Below are positions 16,059 through 22,292 of a stretch of DNA of 41,054 nt, one piece after another. This stretch comes from Alphaproteobacteria bacterium. Lineage in GTDB: Bacteria > Pseudomonadota > Alphaproteobacteria > Micavibrionales > Micavibrionaceae. Position 1 is the first letter of the stretch; every line of letters begins with the position of its first letter. The notes beneath the pieces were generated by a model, which saw nothing but the letters and a program-made list of their open reading frames with translations, was not told where the DNA came from and did not search any database. The stretch is from positions 1 to 41,054 of the forward strand of contig JAJRYK010000049.1 of NCBI GenBank assembly GCA_024275825.1, given 5' to 3'. The position numbers and the translations under genes were made by a program.

Positions 16059-17219
16059 TTGTCACATCCTCAAGGCCAAATCGGTATCTATATCCATTGG
16101 CCTTTTTGTTTGGCCAAATGTCCGTATTGTGACTTTAATTCTCATATTCGTGAGGGGGTTGATGATCAGGCGTGGCAAGAGGGTTATATCAAGACGCTGG
16201 ATCATTACGCAGCGCAAATGCCGGGACGCACTGTGCGCTCTGTATTTTTCGGTGGCGGCACGCCATCGCTGATGAAACCGAGTGTGGTCGAGAGCATTTT
16301 AGAGCGCATCCAAAAAAACTGGCGCATTGCCAATGATATAGAGATCACATTGGAGGCTAATCCGACCTCGGTAGAGGCGGATAAATTTGTGGCGTTTCGC
16401 GCTGCCGGAGTAAACCGCGTGTCGCTCGGTGTGCAGTCTCTCAATGACGATGATCTCAAGTTTTTGGGGCGCGAGCATAATGCGGCTGAGGCGCTGAAAG
16501 CCATCGACATTGCCCGAGAGAATTTTGAGCGCTACAGCTTTGACCTGATTTACGCACGCCCAGACCAAACTCTGGCGCAGTGGGAGGCCGAGCTGCGCAG
16601 CGCGCTTCCTCATATAAACGGTCACATGTCGCTCTACCAGCTAACGATTGAGCGACGCACGCCGTTTTATATGGCCCATGCGCGCGGAGAGTTTGCTATT
16701 CCCAAAGATGACTTGGCGGCAGATTTCTATACGCTAACGCAGGAGATCATGAGCGCTGAAGGCCTGCCGGCCTATGAAGTCTCAAACCACGTCGCGCCGA
16801 ACCAAGAATCTGCGCATAACATGATCTATTGGCGCTATGGTGATTATATCGGCGCAGGGCCGGGCGCGCATGGACGGCTGACGATTAATGGTCAAAAGCA
16901 TGCGACGCGCGAACATAGCGCACCAGAGATCTGGCTGGAAAAGGCGGGTGCAAACGGCCAGGCTGCGCATGAATATGAGCCCTTGAGTGCTGATGAGCGA
17001 TTCATGGAGGCCTTGATGATGGGGCTACGCCTTGCTGAGGGCGTGTCGAAAGCCGCGCTGGAACGTGAGGGTGAGTGCATGCTGGAGGATAAAACAGACC
17101 GTGCAAAACTGGATGAACTTAAGGCCCAAGGCTGGCTCACCGAAACGGACACACACATAAAGCTGGAGGTTGAAGGCCTGCTGCGCCTAAACGCGATTGT
17201 GCCTCATATCCTAAAATAG
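16059..17219 (+). CDS. hemW: Heme chaperone HemW (radical-SAM, coproporphyrinogen oxidase-like)
   Basis: A 386-residue radical-SAM protein of the HemN/HemW family. The cluster motif is CLAKCPYC (Cys17, Cys21, Cys24), preceded by IGIYIHWPF. Further family features are SVFFGGGTPSLM, EANPTSVE, RVSLGVQSLNDDDLKFLGR and DLIYARPDQT. The protein lacks HemN's extended N-terminus, which favours HemW, a heme-binding chaperone that inserts heme into proteins, over the anaerobic oxidase. The start is a TTG with AGG upstream. It completes an rph-rdgB-(IcmD-like)-hemW block. Confidence 0.93.
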   Translation: MSHPQGQIGIYIHWPFCLAKCPYCDFNSHIREGVDDQAWQEGYIKTLDHYAAQMPGRTVRSVFFGGGTPSLMKPSVVESILERIQKNWRIANDIEITLEANPTSVEADKFVAFRAAGVNRVSLGVQSLNDDDLKFLGREHNAAEALKAIDIARENFERYSFDLIYARPDQTLAQWEAELRSALPHINGHMSLYQLTIERRTPFYMAHARGEFAIPKDDLAADFYTLTQEIMSAEGLPAYEVSNHVAPNQESAHNMIYWRYGDYIGAGPGAHGRLTINGQKHATREHSAPEIWLEKAGANGQAAHEYEPLSADERFMEALMMGLRLAEGVSKAALEREGECMLEDKTDRAKLDELKAQGWLTETDTHIKLEVEGLLRLNAIVPHILK

Positions 17220-17224
17220 CCAGA

Positions 17225-17343
17225 GAACCCTCCCTCCTTGAGGGAGGGGGCTAGGGGGAGGGGTGACGAACGTCGCATCAATCAAATACCGTAATCCTTC
17301 ACTTCATTTCCTCCCCCTAAAGGGGAGGAAATGAAGTGAAGGA
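17225..17343. repeat. Double-hairpin element downstream of hemW, with a 22-bp perfect stem
   Basis: Hairpin 1: CCTCCCTC (17229-17236), loop CTT, GAGGGAGG (17240-17247). Hairpin 2: a perfect 22-bp stem, 17295-17316 against 17322-17343, with the five-base loop CTAAA; the arms start TCCTTCACTTCATTTCCTCC. Neither is followed by a T-run. The C/T-rich hairpins resemble those at 38014-38108 after another gene, so this is probably a dispersed intergenic element that may also act as a 3' end for hemW. Confidence 0.75.
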
Positions 17344-17399
17344 GCGGAAATTCCTTGGCGCATGCCCTGTTTTCCGCTATACACAGGTGAAATTTGAAG

Positions 17400-17411
17400 A
17401 TGGATTTGTAA
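17400..17411 (+). other. Three-codon upstream frame (Met-Asp-Leu-stop)
   Basis: ATG GAT TTG TAA directly precedes, and is in frame with, the ATG of the next gene at 17412. GAAG lies just before it. It may only be coincidence, or it may tune initiation of the downstream gene. Confidence 0.25.
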
Positions 17412-18542
17412 ATGTTAAGCGCACCACCAACACAGTTTAAACTCAGCGATGCGGGCGAAGTTTTATATCAGCCTGTGCCCAACAACCCCGTGCCCGGCGC
17501 GCCGGTGGCGCAAGTGGTGAAGGGCGCTGGCCCGCTGCAGCCGGCGATAGAGGTGCCTGAGGGCTCTCCGCCAGAAACGAAAGCCTTCCTCGAAAACTGG
17601 CTGAAGGGTCATATTGTACAAGTGCTTGAGCCGCTAATCGCGCTGCTGGATGAGCCAGAAGGCGAGGAGATTAAGCCGTATGTCAAAGAACTCATCGCGC
17701 GCGTGTTTAAGGCGATGGGCATTATTCCGCGTGAAGAGCTCGAAGATTTAATCGCGCAGCTCGATACTGATGATCGCCGCGTCTTACGGTCCAAGAAAAT
17801 CCGTCTCGGCCCGATCTTGGTGTTCATTCCAGATTTGAACAAACCCGCTGCTGTGCGCATGCGCGCGCTGCTTTGGTCGCTATATAATGACAAGAAAGAG
17901 CCCGGGAAAATCCCGCCCGATGGCGTGGTGTCGATGAAAGTCGAGCCTGAGGCGGTCGATAAAACTTTTTACCAATCCATTGGCTATCCTGTATATGGCA
18001 GCCGGGCGATCCGCATCGATATGCTCGATCGTGTGATTAATGCGATTTACGACAGCGCCGAGGGCGGAAAGTTTCAGGCGCAGCACCAAATGGCTGAATG
18101 GCTCGGTTGTGGGATTGAGGATCTATACGGCATTTTAAGCGCAATGGGCCATAAAAAGGGCCATGATCCGGCGGATGATGTGAAGGTGGAAGAGGAGGCG
18201 ACGAAAGAACCTGCAGCAGAAGACGCAAAAGCTGAAGTTTCTGAGATAAAAGCTGAAGATGCGCCAAAAGAAGAGCCGCAGAAAAAGCCAGAACTCGCGA
18301 CGTTCTTCCTGAAAAAGGGCAAAGCCTTTGAGAAGAAAGAGCCGCGCGCATCAAAACCAGCTTACAAGAAAGCAGATAAGCCTCAAGGCAAGTCCGATAA
18401 GAAATTCGATAAGAAAAAAGGCAAGCGCAACAAGAGCGCCAGCCGCGAGCCTAAGGTTATGAGCTTTGAAGCTGAGAAAAAGCCGGAAGATAATCCGTTC
18501 GCTGTTCTTGCTCAGTTGAAAGATGGCGGCAATGCGAGCTAG
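17412..18542 (+). CDS. Free-standing C-terminal module of a SUV3/MgpS-type RNA helicase
   Basis: A 376-residue protein. Residues 15-255 resemble, from memory, the region that follows the helicase core in alphaproteobacterial SUV3-like (MgpS) helicases: VLYQPVP...VAQVVKGAGPLQP, LENWLKGHIVQVLEPLIALL, DTDDRRVLRSKKIRLGPILV, then FIPDLNKPAAVRMRALLW, IGYPVYGSRAIRIDMLDRV and WLGCGIEDLYGILSAMGHK. No Walker A, DEAD/DEVH or other ATPase motif is present in the protein or upstream, where only hairpins occur. The tail (about 265-376) is Lys/Glu/Ala-rich and disordered, with a very basic KKADKPQGKSDKKFDKKKGK stretch suited to RNA binding. It is either a split partner of a helicase elsewhere or a remnant. 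Its 3' end overlaps the next gene by 20 bases. Confidence 0.7.
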   Translation: MLSAPPTQFKLSDAGEVLYQPVPNNPVPGAPVAQVVKGAGPLQPAIEVPEGSPPETKAFLENWLKGHIVQVLEPLIALLDEPEGEEIKPYVKELIARVFKAMGIIPREELEDLIAQLDTDDRRVLRSKKIRLGPILVFIPDLNKPAAVRMRALLWSLYNDKKEPGKIPPDGVVSMKVEPEAVDKTFYQSIGYPVYGSRAIRIDMLDRVINAIYDSAEGGKFQAQHQMAEWLGCGIEDLYGILSAMGHKKGHDPADDVKVEEEATKEPAAEDAKAEVSEIKAEDAPKEEPQKKPELATFFLKKGKAFEKKEPRASKPAYKKADKPQGKSDKKFDKKKGKRNKSASREPKVMSFEAEKKPEDNPFAVLAQLKDGGNAS

Positions 18543-18903
18543 TGGCCTTTTGGCACTCGCGGCGTTACTGCTCACGCTCTATCCACACATTTCAAACGCA
18601 GCCCAGTTTTCGGGCGACTATCTTCTGAGCGTTTGCGGTCGTGATAAGGATGGCGGGGAGCGCGTTTCTGGCGGTCACATTGCGTGCCAGAGTTACATCG
18701 CCTGCGTGCTTGATTATCACACGATCATTCGCGCTCTTGGCACGGCGCCCAGCGTTGATTTCTGTGTGCCGCAGGATAAAACGCTGAATGACCTGCAGGA
18801 TGATGTGTTTGAATATCTGCTCCACAACAAAAATGAGCATGGTGGCTTTATTGCTTCGCCGGGCGTTGCGCTTGGGCTGTTCGATAAATATCCGTGTGAG
18901 TGA
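18523..18903 (+). CDS. Rap1a/Tai-like secreted protein
   Basis: A 126-residue protein with a signal peptide (LLALAALLLTLYPHISNA, cleavage near residue 27). The mature part is short and cysteine-bearing: GDYLLSVCGRDKDGG, SGGHIACQSYIACVLDYHTI, SVDFCVPQDKTLNDLQDDVF and a final YPCE. This matches my recollection of the Rap1a/Tai family. Some members are periplasmic immunity proteins against type VI amidase effectors; many others have no known role. No effector gene or type VI component is nearby. The start lies inside the previous gene (an ATG at 18532 is an alternative), so translation is probably coupled. Confidence 0.75.
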   Translation: MAAMRASGLLALAALLLTLYPHISNAAQFSGDYLLSVCGRDKDGGERVSGGHIACQSYIACVLDYHTIIRALGTAPSVDFCVPQDKTLNDLQDDVFEYLLHNKNEHGGFIASPGVALGLFDKYPCE

Positions 18904-18914
18904 TGGCGGTTAAA

Positions 18915-19952
18915 TTATCCTGCGATATTCATCAAATACCCAATCAGCACAATTTGCGGCACAGTGATCAGCGGCAGGGATAGCGCGATTGCCCATGATT
19001 TTGTGGCTTCTCGCACGATCATGATCTCGGTATAATCTGTTGATGCGCCGGCCATCAAGAATGTAAAGCCATTGCCCGGCGCGTTTGCCTGGTGCAGCAG
19101 TTCAGAGGCAATGGGCGCGGAGCCTTCGGAGCAGACCTCAATAATCGTGCTGGCGACTAATGTCAGGAATAGCCCGAACAGGGTCGGCCCGAACCAGTCG
19201 GCAAAGATATCCGGCGGAACAAAGGCCCGGATTGCCGCAGCAATAATAACGCCCAGCAGCAGCCAGCGCAGCAGCATTTTCGCATCACCCCAGCCATTCT
19301 TGGTCACATCGACAAAGAACTTAGTGCTGGGTTTAAAGTCTTTCAGACGCTGTCTTGCATCATCAATAATCGAGAAATCCTGCGGCAAATCAACTTTGTT
19401 CGGATTGTCAGGCAGCACGCCAAATTTTATGAGCTGTAGGTAGACAAACCCCGTGATGATGGCAATTACAGCAGAGCCAACAACAAAAACAAGCGTCCAT
19501 TTCAGGCCAATCAGCGCGACTAGGATAATGGTCAGAGAAAGCGAGTTCCACGGGCTGGCGATCAGAAAGGCCATGACCTGCGCAATGCTGGCCCCGCGCT
19601 CATACAATTTTGCGCCGATCAGCAAGATTCCGTGATTGCATAAATCCAGCAGCAGCCCCGCCGCCGTTGCACGTAAAACCCCGCCCATCGTATCGCCGCG
19701 CCCCAGCAGCGCATTGAAATATTCCTTGGGAATAACGCCCATAAAGCCCACGACAATAATCCCCAGCGCAATCCCCCACCACATTGCGCCCAGCACCTCG
19801 ATCACAGTATCGGCAAAAACCGGCAGATATGGCAGATCTATACCCGCAAAATAAAGCGCAAGCGTACCCGCAATAATGCCGCTGCTGCCATAAAGAATGT
19901 AATCAAATTTGGCTTTGTGGGTATGTTCATCGGTGCTGCAACAATTGCTCAT
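18915..19952 (-). CDS. ArsP/DUF318-type permease
   Basis: An inner-membrane protein of 345 residues with about eight to ten hydrophobic segments in two halves joined by a cytosolic loop (LPDNPNKVDLPQDFSIIDDA). Conserved-looking motifs include LCNHGILLIGAKLYERGAS, AFLIASPWNSLSLT, VCSEGSAPIASEL and FLMAGASTDYTEIMI, typical of the PF03773 permeases that include the organoarsenical exporter ArsP. The N-terminus MSNCCSTDEHTHK is Cys/His-rich and could bind metal. I start it at the ATG at 19952, ten bases after the polyprenyl synthase stop, so the two may be co-transcribed. No arsenic gene is nearby, so the substrate is unknown. Confidence 0.85.
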   Translation of the reverse strand: MSNCCSTDEHTHKAKFDYILYGSSGIIAGTLALYFAGIDLPYLPVFADTVIEVLGAMWWGIALGIIVVGFMGVIPKEYFNALLGRGDTMGGVLRATAAGLLLDLCNHGILLIGAKLYERGASIAQVMAFLIASPWNSLSLTIILVALIGLKWTLVFVVGSAVIAIITGFVYLQLIKFGVLPDNPNKVDLPQDFSIIDDARQRLKDFKPSTKFFVDVTKNGWGDAKMLLRWLLLGVIIAAAIRAFVPPDIFADWFGPTLFGLFLTLVASTIIEVCSEGSAPIASELLHQANAPGNGFTFLMAGASTDYTEIMIVREATKSWAIALSLPLITVPQIVLIGYLMNIAG

Positions 19953-19962
19953 AGGTAATAAT

Positions 19963-20982
19963 CTAGTTCGTTCTGTGGATAGAATAAGTGACCAGCTCAT
20001 TTAAAATCGCCCGGCATTCATGATCTGGCGCTTCGGCCAGCGCGAGGCGGGCTTTTTCGCCGTATTGTTCGGCTAGCCTAAGGGACTCTTCAATGGCGTT
20101 ATGTTTGGCCAGAATATTTTGCGCGGTTTGAAAATCGCTATCGCGCTGATCCTTCTCCTGAATAACGCGGCTCCAGAATATTTTTTCCGTCTCGTCCGCT
20201 TTCGCCAGCGCTAAAATCACCGGCGCGGTCATTTTGCTCTCGCGGAAATCATCGCCGATATCCTTGCCCAGTTTCGTGCGATCCGCATCGTAATCCAGCG
20301 CATCATCGGCAATCTGGAACGCGATCCCCATATTCAAGCCGTACTCCGCCATCGCCTGCGCTGCGCTTACATCCGCCTCCGCAATAATCGGCCCAACCTC
20401 GCACGCTGCGGCAAATAGGGCTGCGGTTTTGGCTGTAATAATCTCAATATACTCCTTCATGCTGGTGGCCAGATTGCCGGCATTGGCCAGCTGCATTACC
20501 TCGCCCTGCGCGATAATCGCTGAAGCGCTGGAAAGAATGCGCAGCACGTCCAGTGAGCCATCATCGGTCATAATCTGAAAAGCGCGGGAGAACAGAAAAT
20601 CGCCGACCAGAACGCTGGCCTGATTGCCAAATACCAAATTCGCTGCCGGTTGGCCGCGTCGCTCCGCACTTTCATCCACCACATCGTCATGCAACAGCGT
20701 GGCGGTGTGGATGAACTCCACCGCGCTGGCCAGGCCATGTGCGCGGGTCATGGCGCCGCCATAAATCTGCGTTGCCGCAAGGGTCAGCAGGGGGCGAATG
20801 CGCTTGCCGCCTGCCGCGATCAAATAGCTGGCCAGCTGCGGGATCATCGCCACGGGCGAATCCATGCGCTTTATGATCTCGTCATTTACCGCGGCCATAT
20901 CACCCTCCAGCAACGCTGAGAGCTGTGCGAGCGGGTTGGCGCTCTCGTCTAAACTCTGGCATGTGGTTTTGTTGGCAGGCAT
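19963..20982 (-). CDS. Polyprenyl diphosphate synthase (octaprenyl/decaprenyl type)
   Basis: Builds the long isoprenoid chain used for ubiquinone. The 339-residue product has GGKRIRP (58-64), the first Asp-rich motif LLHDDVVD (Asp99, Asp100, Asp103) and the second QIADDALDYD. No bulky residue blocks the chain-elongation site close to the first motif (EFIHTATLLHDD), consistent with a long-chain product; the exact length cannot be read. The start is taken at the ATG at 20982; a TTG at 21018 is also open. It is closely divergent from the DUF2007 gene and upstream of the permease. Confidence 0.93.
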   Translation of the reverse strand: MPANKTTCQSLDESANPLAQLSALLEGDMAAVNDEIIKRMDSPVAMIPQLASYLIAAGGKRIRPLLTLAATQIYGGAMTRAHGLASAVEFIHTATLLHDDVVDESAERRGQPAANLVFGNQASVLVGDFLFSRAFQIMTDDGSLDVLRILSSASAIIAQGEVMQLANAGNLATSMKEYIEIITAKTAALFAAACEVGPIIAEADVSAAQAMAEYGLNMGIAFQIADDALDYDADRTKLGKDIGDDFRESKMTAPVILALAKADETEKIFWSRVIQEKDQRDSDFQTAQNILAKHNAIEESLRLAEQYGEKARLALAEAPDHECRAILNELVTYSIHRTN

Positions 20983-21023
20983 ACTGGGATTTAAATCAGG
21001 TTTTAACCCGCGCGGCAAGCCCT

Positions 21024-21230
21024 ATGAAAGAACTCCACCGTACAAATAATCTGCCAGAGATTTCATGGCTGCAATCCGTTTTGGCGACGGCCGGGATTGA
21101 ATCGGTGGTGCTGGATGGTGATACAGCGCAAGCTTACGGCAGCGCGCTCGTTGCGCGGCGTGTTATGGTGCTGAATGAGGATTTTGACGCCGCTGAGGCT
21201 GTGTTTGCGAAGGCCAAAGCGCTGCTTTAG
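21024..21230 (+). CDS. DUF2007-type small signalling protein
   Basis: A 68-residue protein, MKELHRTNNLPEISWLQSVL, then AGIESVVLDGDTAQAYGSAL and ending with EDFDAAEAVFAKAKALL. The pattern of two helix-strand units with 'A-G-I-x-x-x-V' and a C-terminal 'A-x-x-V' helix is that of the DUF2007/putative signal-transducing family, which has a ferredoxin-like fold and no established function. The ATG at 21024 is favoured because the conserved region starts there. It diverges from the polyprenyl synthase with almost no space between starts. Confidence 0.85.
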   Translation: MKELHRTNNLPEISWLQSVLATAGIESVVLDGDTAQAYGSALVARRVMVLNEDFDAAEAVFAKAKALL

Positions 21231-21685
21231 TTGTTAAGCCCGTCAATATGTGGCTTTTTTGGTGCCCTTGGCCGTGGCACTTCGATGGTGTTCATCTGGC
21301 TTTGTTGCGCTTTGTTCTGCTGATACTTCTGGAGAATAGCCGCGAATCCGGTGGCTTGTGGCGCGGGTTTTTCTTCTGCTGGCGCAGCCTCTGGAACAGC
21401 TTTAGGTATAGATTCTACAGGTTTTTCTTCCGCTGTGCCTGCCGCCAGTGCTTTATATTTCGTCCACACCTTGCTGGCTAACGGTTCTTCTTCCTCTTTA
21501 TCCAGCGCTGAGTGCTCAATGGTTCTCAGCTTTAGATGCCCCTGCGCTGTGTTTTTCGCCGGCGCATTTTGACCTGCGCCCACGGTTGTATAACTCATCC
21601 CGCCCTTATATGGGCTGTCCTCAGCCCAGGCGTGTGAAAGCCCCAAAACACAAAGAGCAAATAAAATGATGTGAAAGCGCGTCAT
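21227..21685 (-). CDS. Secreted protein of unknown function (152 aa)
   Basis: A signal peptide (FHIILFALCVLGLSHAWA, cleavage before EDSPYKGG at about residue 21) leads a Pro/Ala/Glu-rich, disordered-looking mature chain: KALAAGTAEEKPVESIPKAV and a Gln-rich stretch ILQKYQQNKAQQSQMNT, ending in a basic tail. AGGA is placed nine bases before the ATG. It overlaps by four bases the end of the convergent DUF2007 gene. It is likely periplasmic; no family recognised. Confidence 0.75.
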   Translation of the reverse strand: MTRFHIILFALCVLGLSHAWAEDSPYKGGMSYTTVGAGQNAPAKNTAQGHLKLRTIEHSALDKEEEEPLASKVWTKYKALAAGTAEEKPVESIPKAVPEAAPAEEKPAPQATGFAAILQKYQQNKAQQSQMNTIEVPRPRAPKKPHIDGLNN

Positions 21686-21697
21686 AATTTGTATCCT

Positions 21698-22237
21698 ATG
21701 AGCATGGCGGTAGAATCACAAACACAAAGCGCTGAGATCCATGAATTGAGCAGGGATGATATCCCGCGCCTTGATGCGATCGCCGCGCGTATGAGAACGC
21801 CAAAAGATGCCGAATATTTCCCTCGAAACTTCGATTTCGTAGAAGCCGGCGAGCGTTTAGCGCTTGTGATCAGTCATGAAGACCAAGATGCCGGTTATTG
21901 TGTCCTCAATTGGAGCCCTAAATATGCGCTATTTAAAAAGCTCGATATCCCCGAAATTCAGGACCTCAGTATTATTCCCGCTATGCGTCGCAAGGGAATT
22001 GCCACCGCTCTGATCACCTATTGCGAGAATTTAGCGCGCGAAAAAGGTTGCGCACACATGGGAATCGGCGTTGCCGTCAACGCTAGTTCTGGTCCAGCTC
22101 AAATCCTTTATGCTCAGCACGGCTACATTCCCGATGGCAATGGCGTGTCCTATGACCGCAAACTGGTCGCCGCGGGAGAGTTTAAACCGCTGGATGACCA
22201 GCTTTGCATGATGATGGTAAAGGCGCTAAAGTTTTGA
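21698..22237 (+). CDS. GNAT-family acetyltransferase
   Basis: A 179-residue protein with the acetyl-CoA-binding signature of the GNAT fold: LSIIPAMRRKGIATALITYC (motif A, R/Q-x-x-G-x-G/A), followed by CENLAREKGCAHMGIGVAVN and the motif-B-like AQILYAQHGYIPDGNG. It should transfer an acetyl group to a small molecule or protein amine; the substrate is not readable. The ATG at 21698 lacks a good ribosome-binding site and the start region overlaps the promoter side of the divergent secreted-protein gene. A candidate ppdK promoter overlaps its 3' end. Confidence 0.88.
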   Translation: MSMAVESQTQSAEIHELSRDDIPRLDAIAARMRTPKDAEYFPRNFDFVEAGERLALVISHEDQDAGYCVLNWSPKYALFKKLDIPEIQDLSIIPAMRRKGIATALITYCENLAREKGCAHMGIGVAVNASSGPAQILYAQHGYIPDGNGVSYDRKLVAAGEFKPLDDQLCMMMVKALKF

Positions 22238-22261
22238 CTTTCGTGAGAAATATGCTAACAA
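22234..22261 (+). promoter_or_regulatory. Candidate promoter of ppdK
   Basis: TTGACT (22234-22239), 16-base spacer, TAACAA (22256-22261), about 30 bases before the GTG start of ppdK. The match is moderate, and the -35 overlaps the GNAT stop codon. Confidence 0.4.
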
Positions 22262-22292
22262 ATGGCGTCTATATTAAAGGAGAGCAAAAGCC

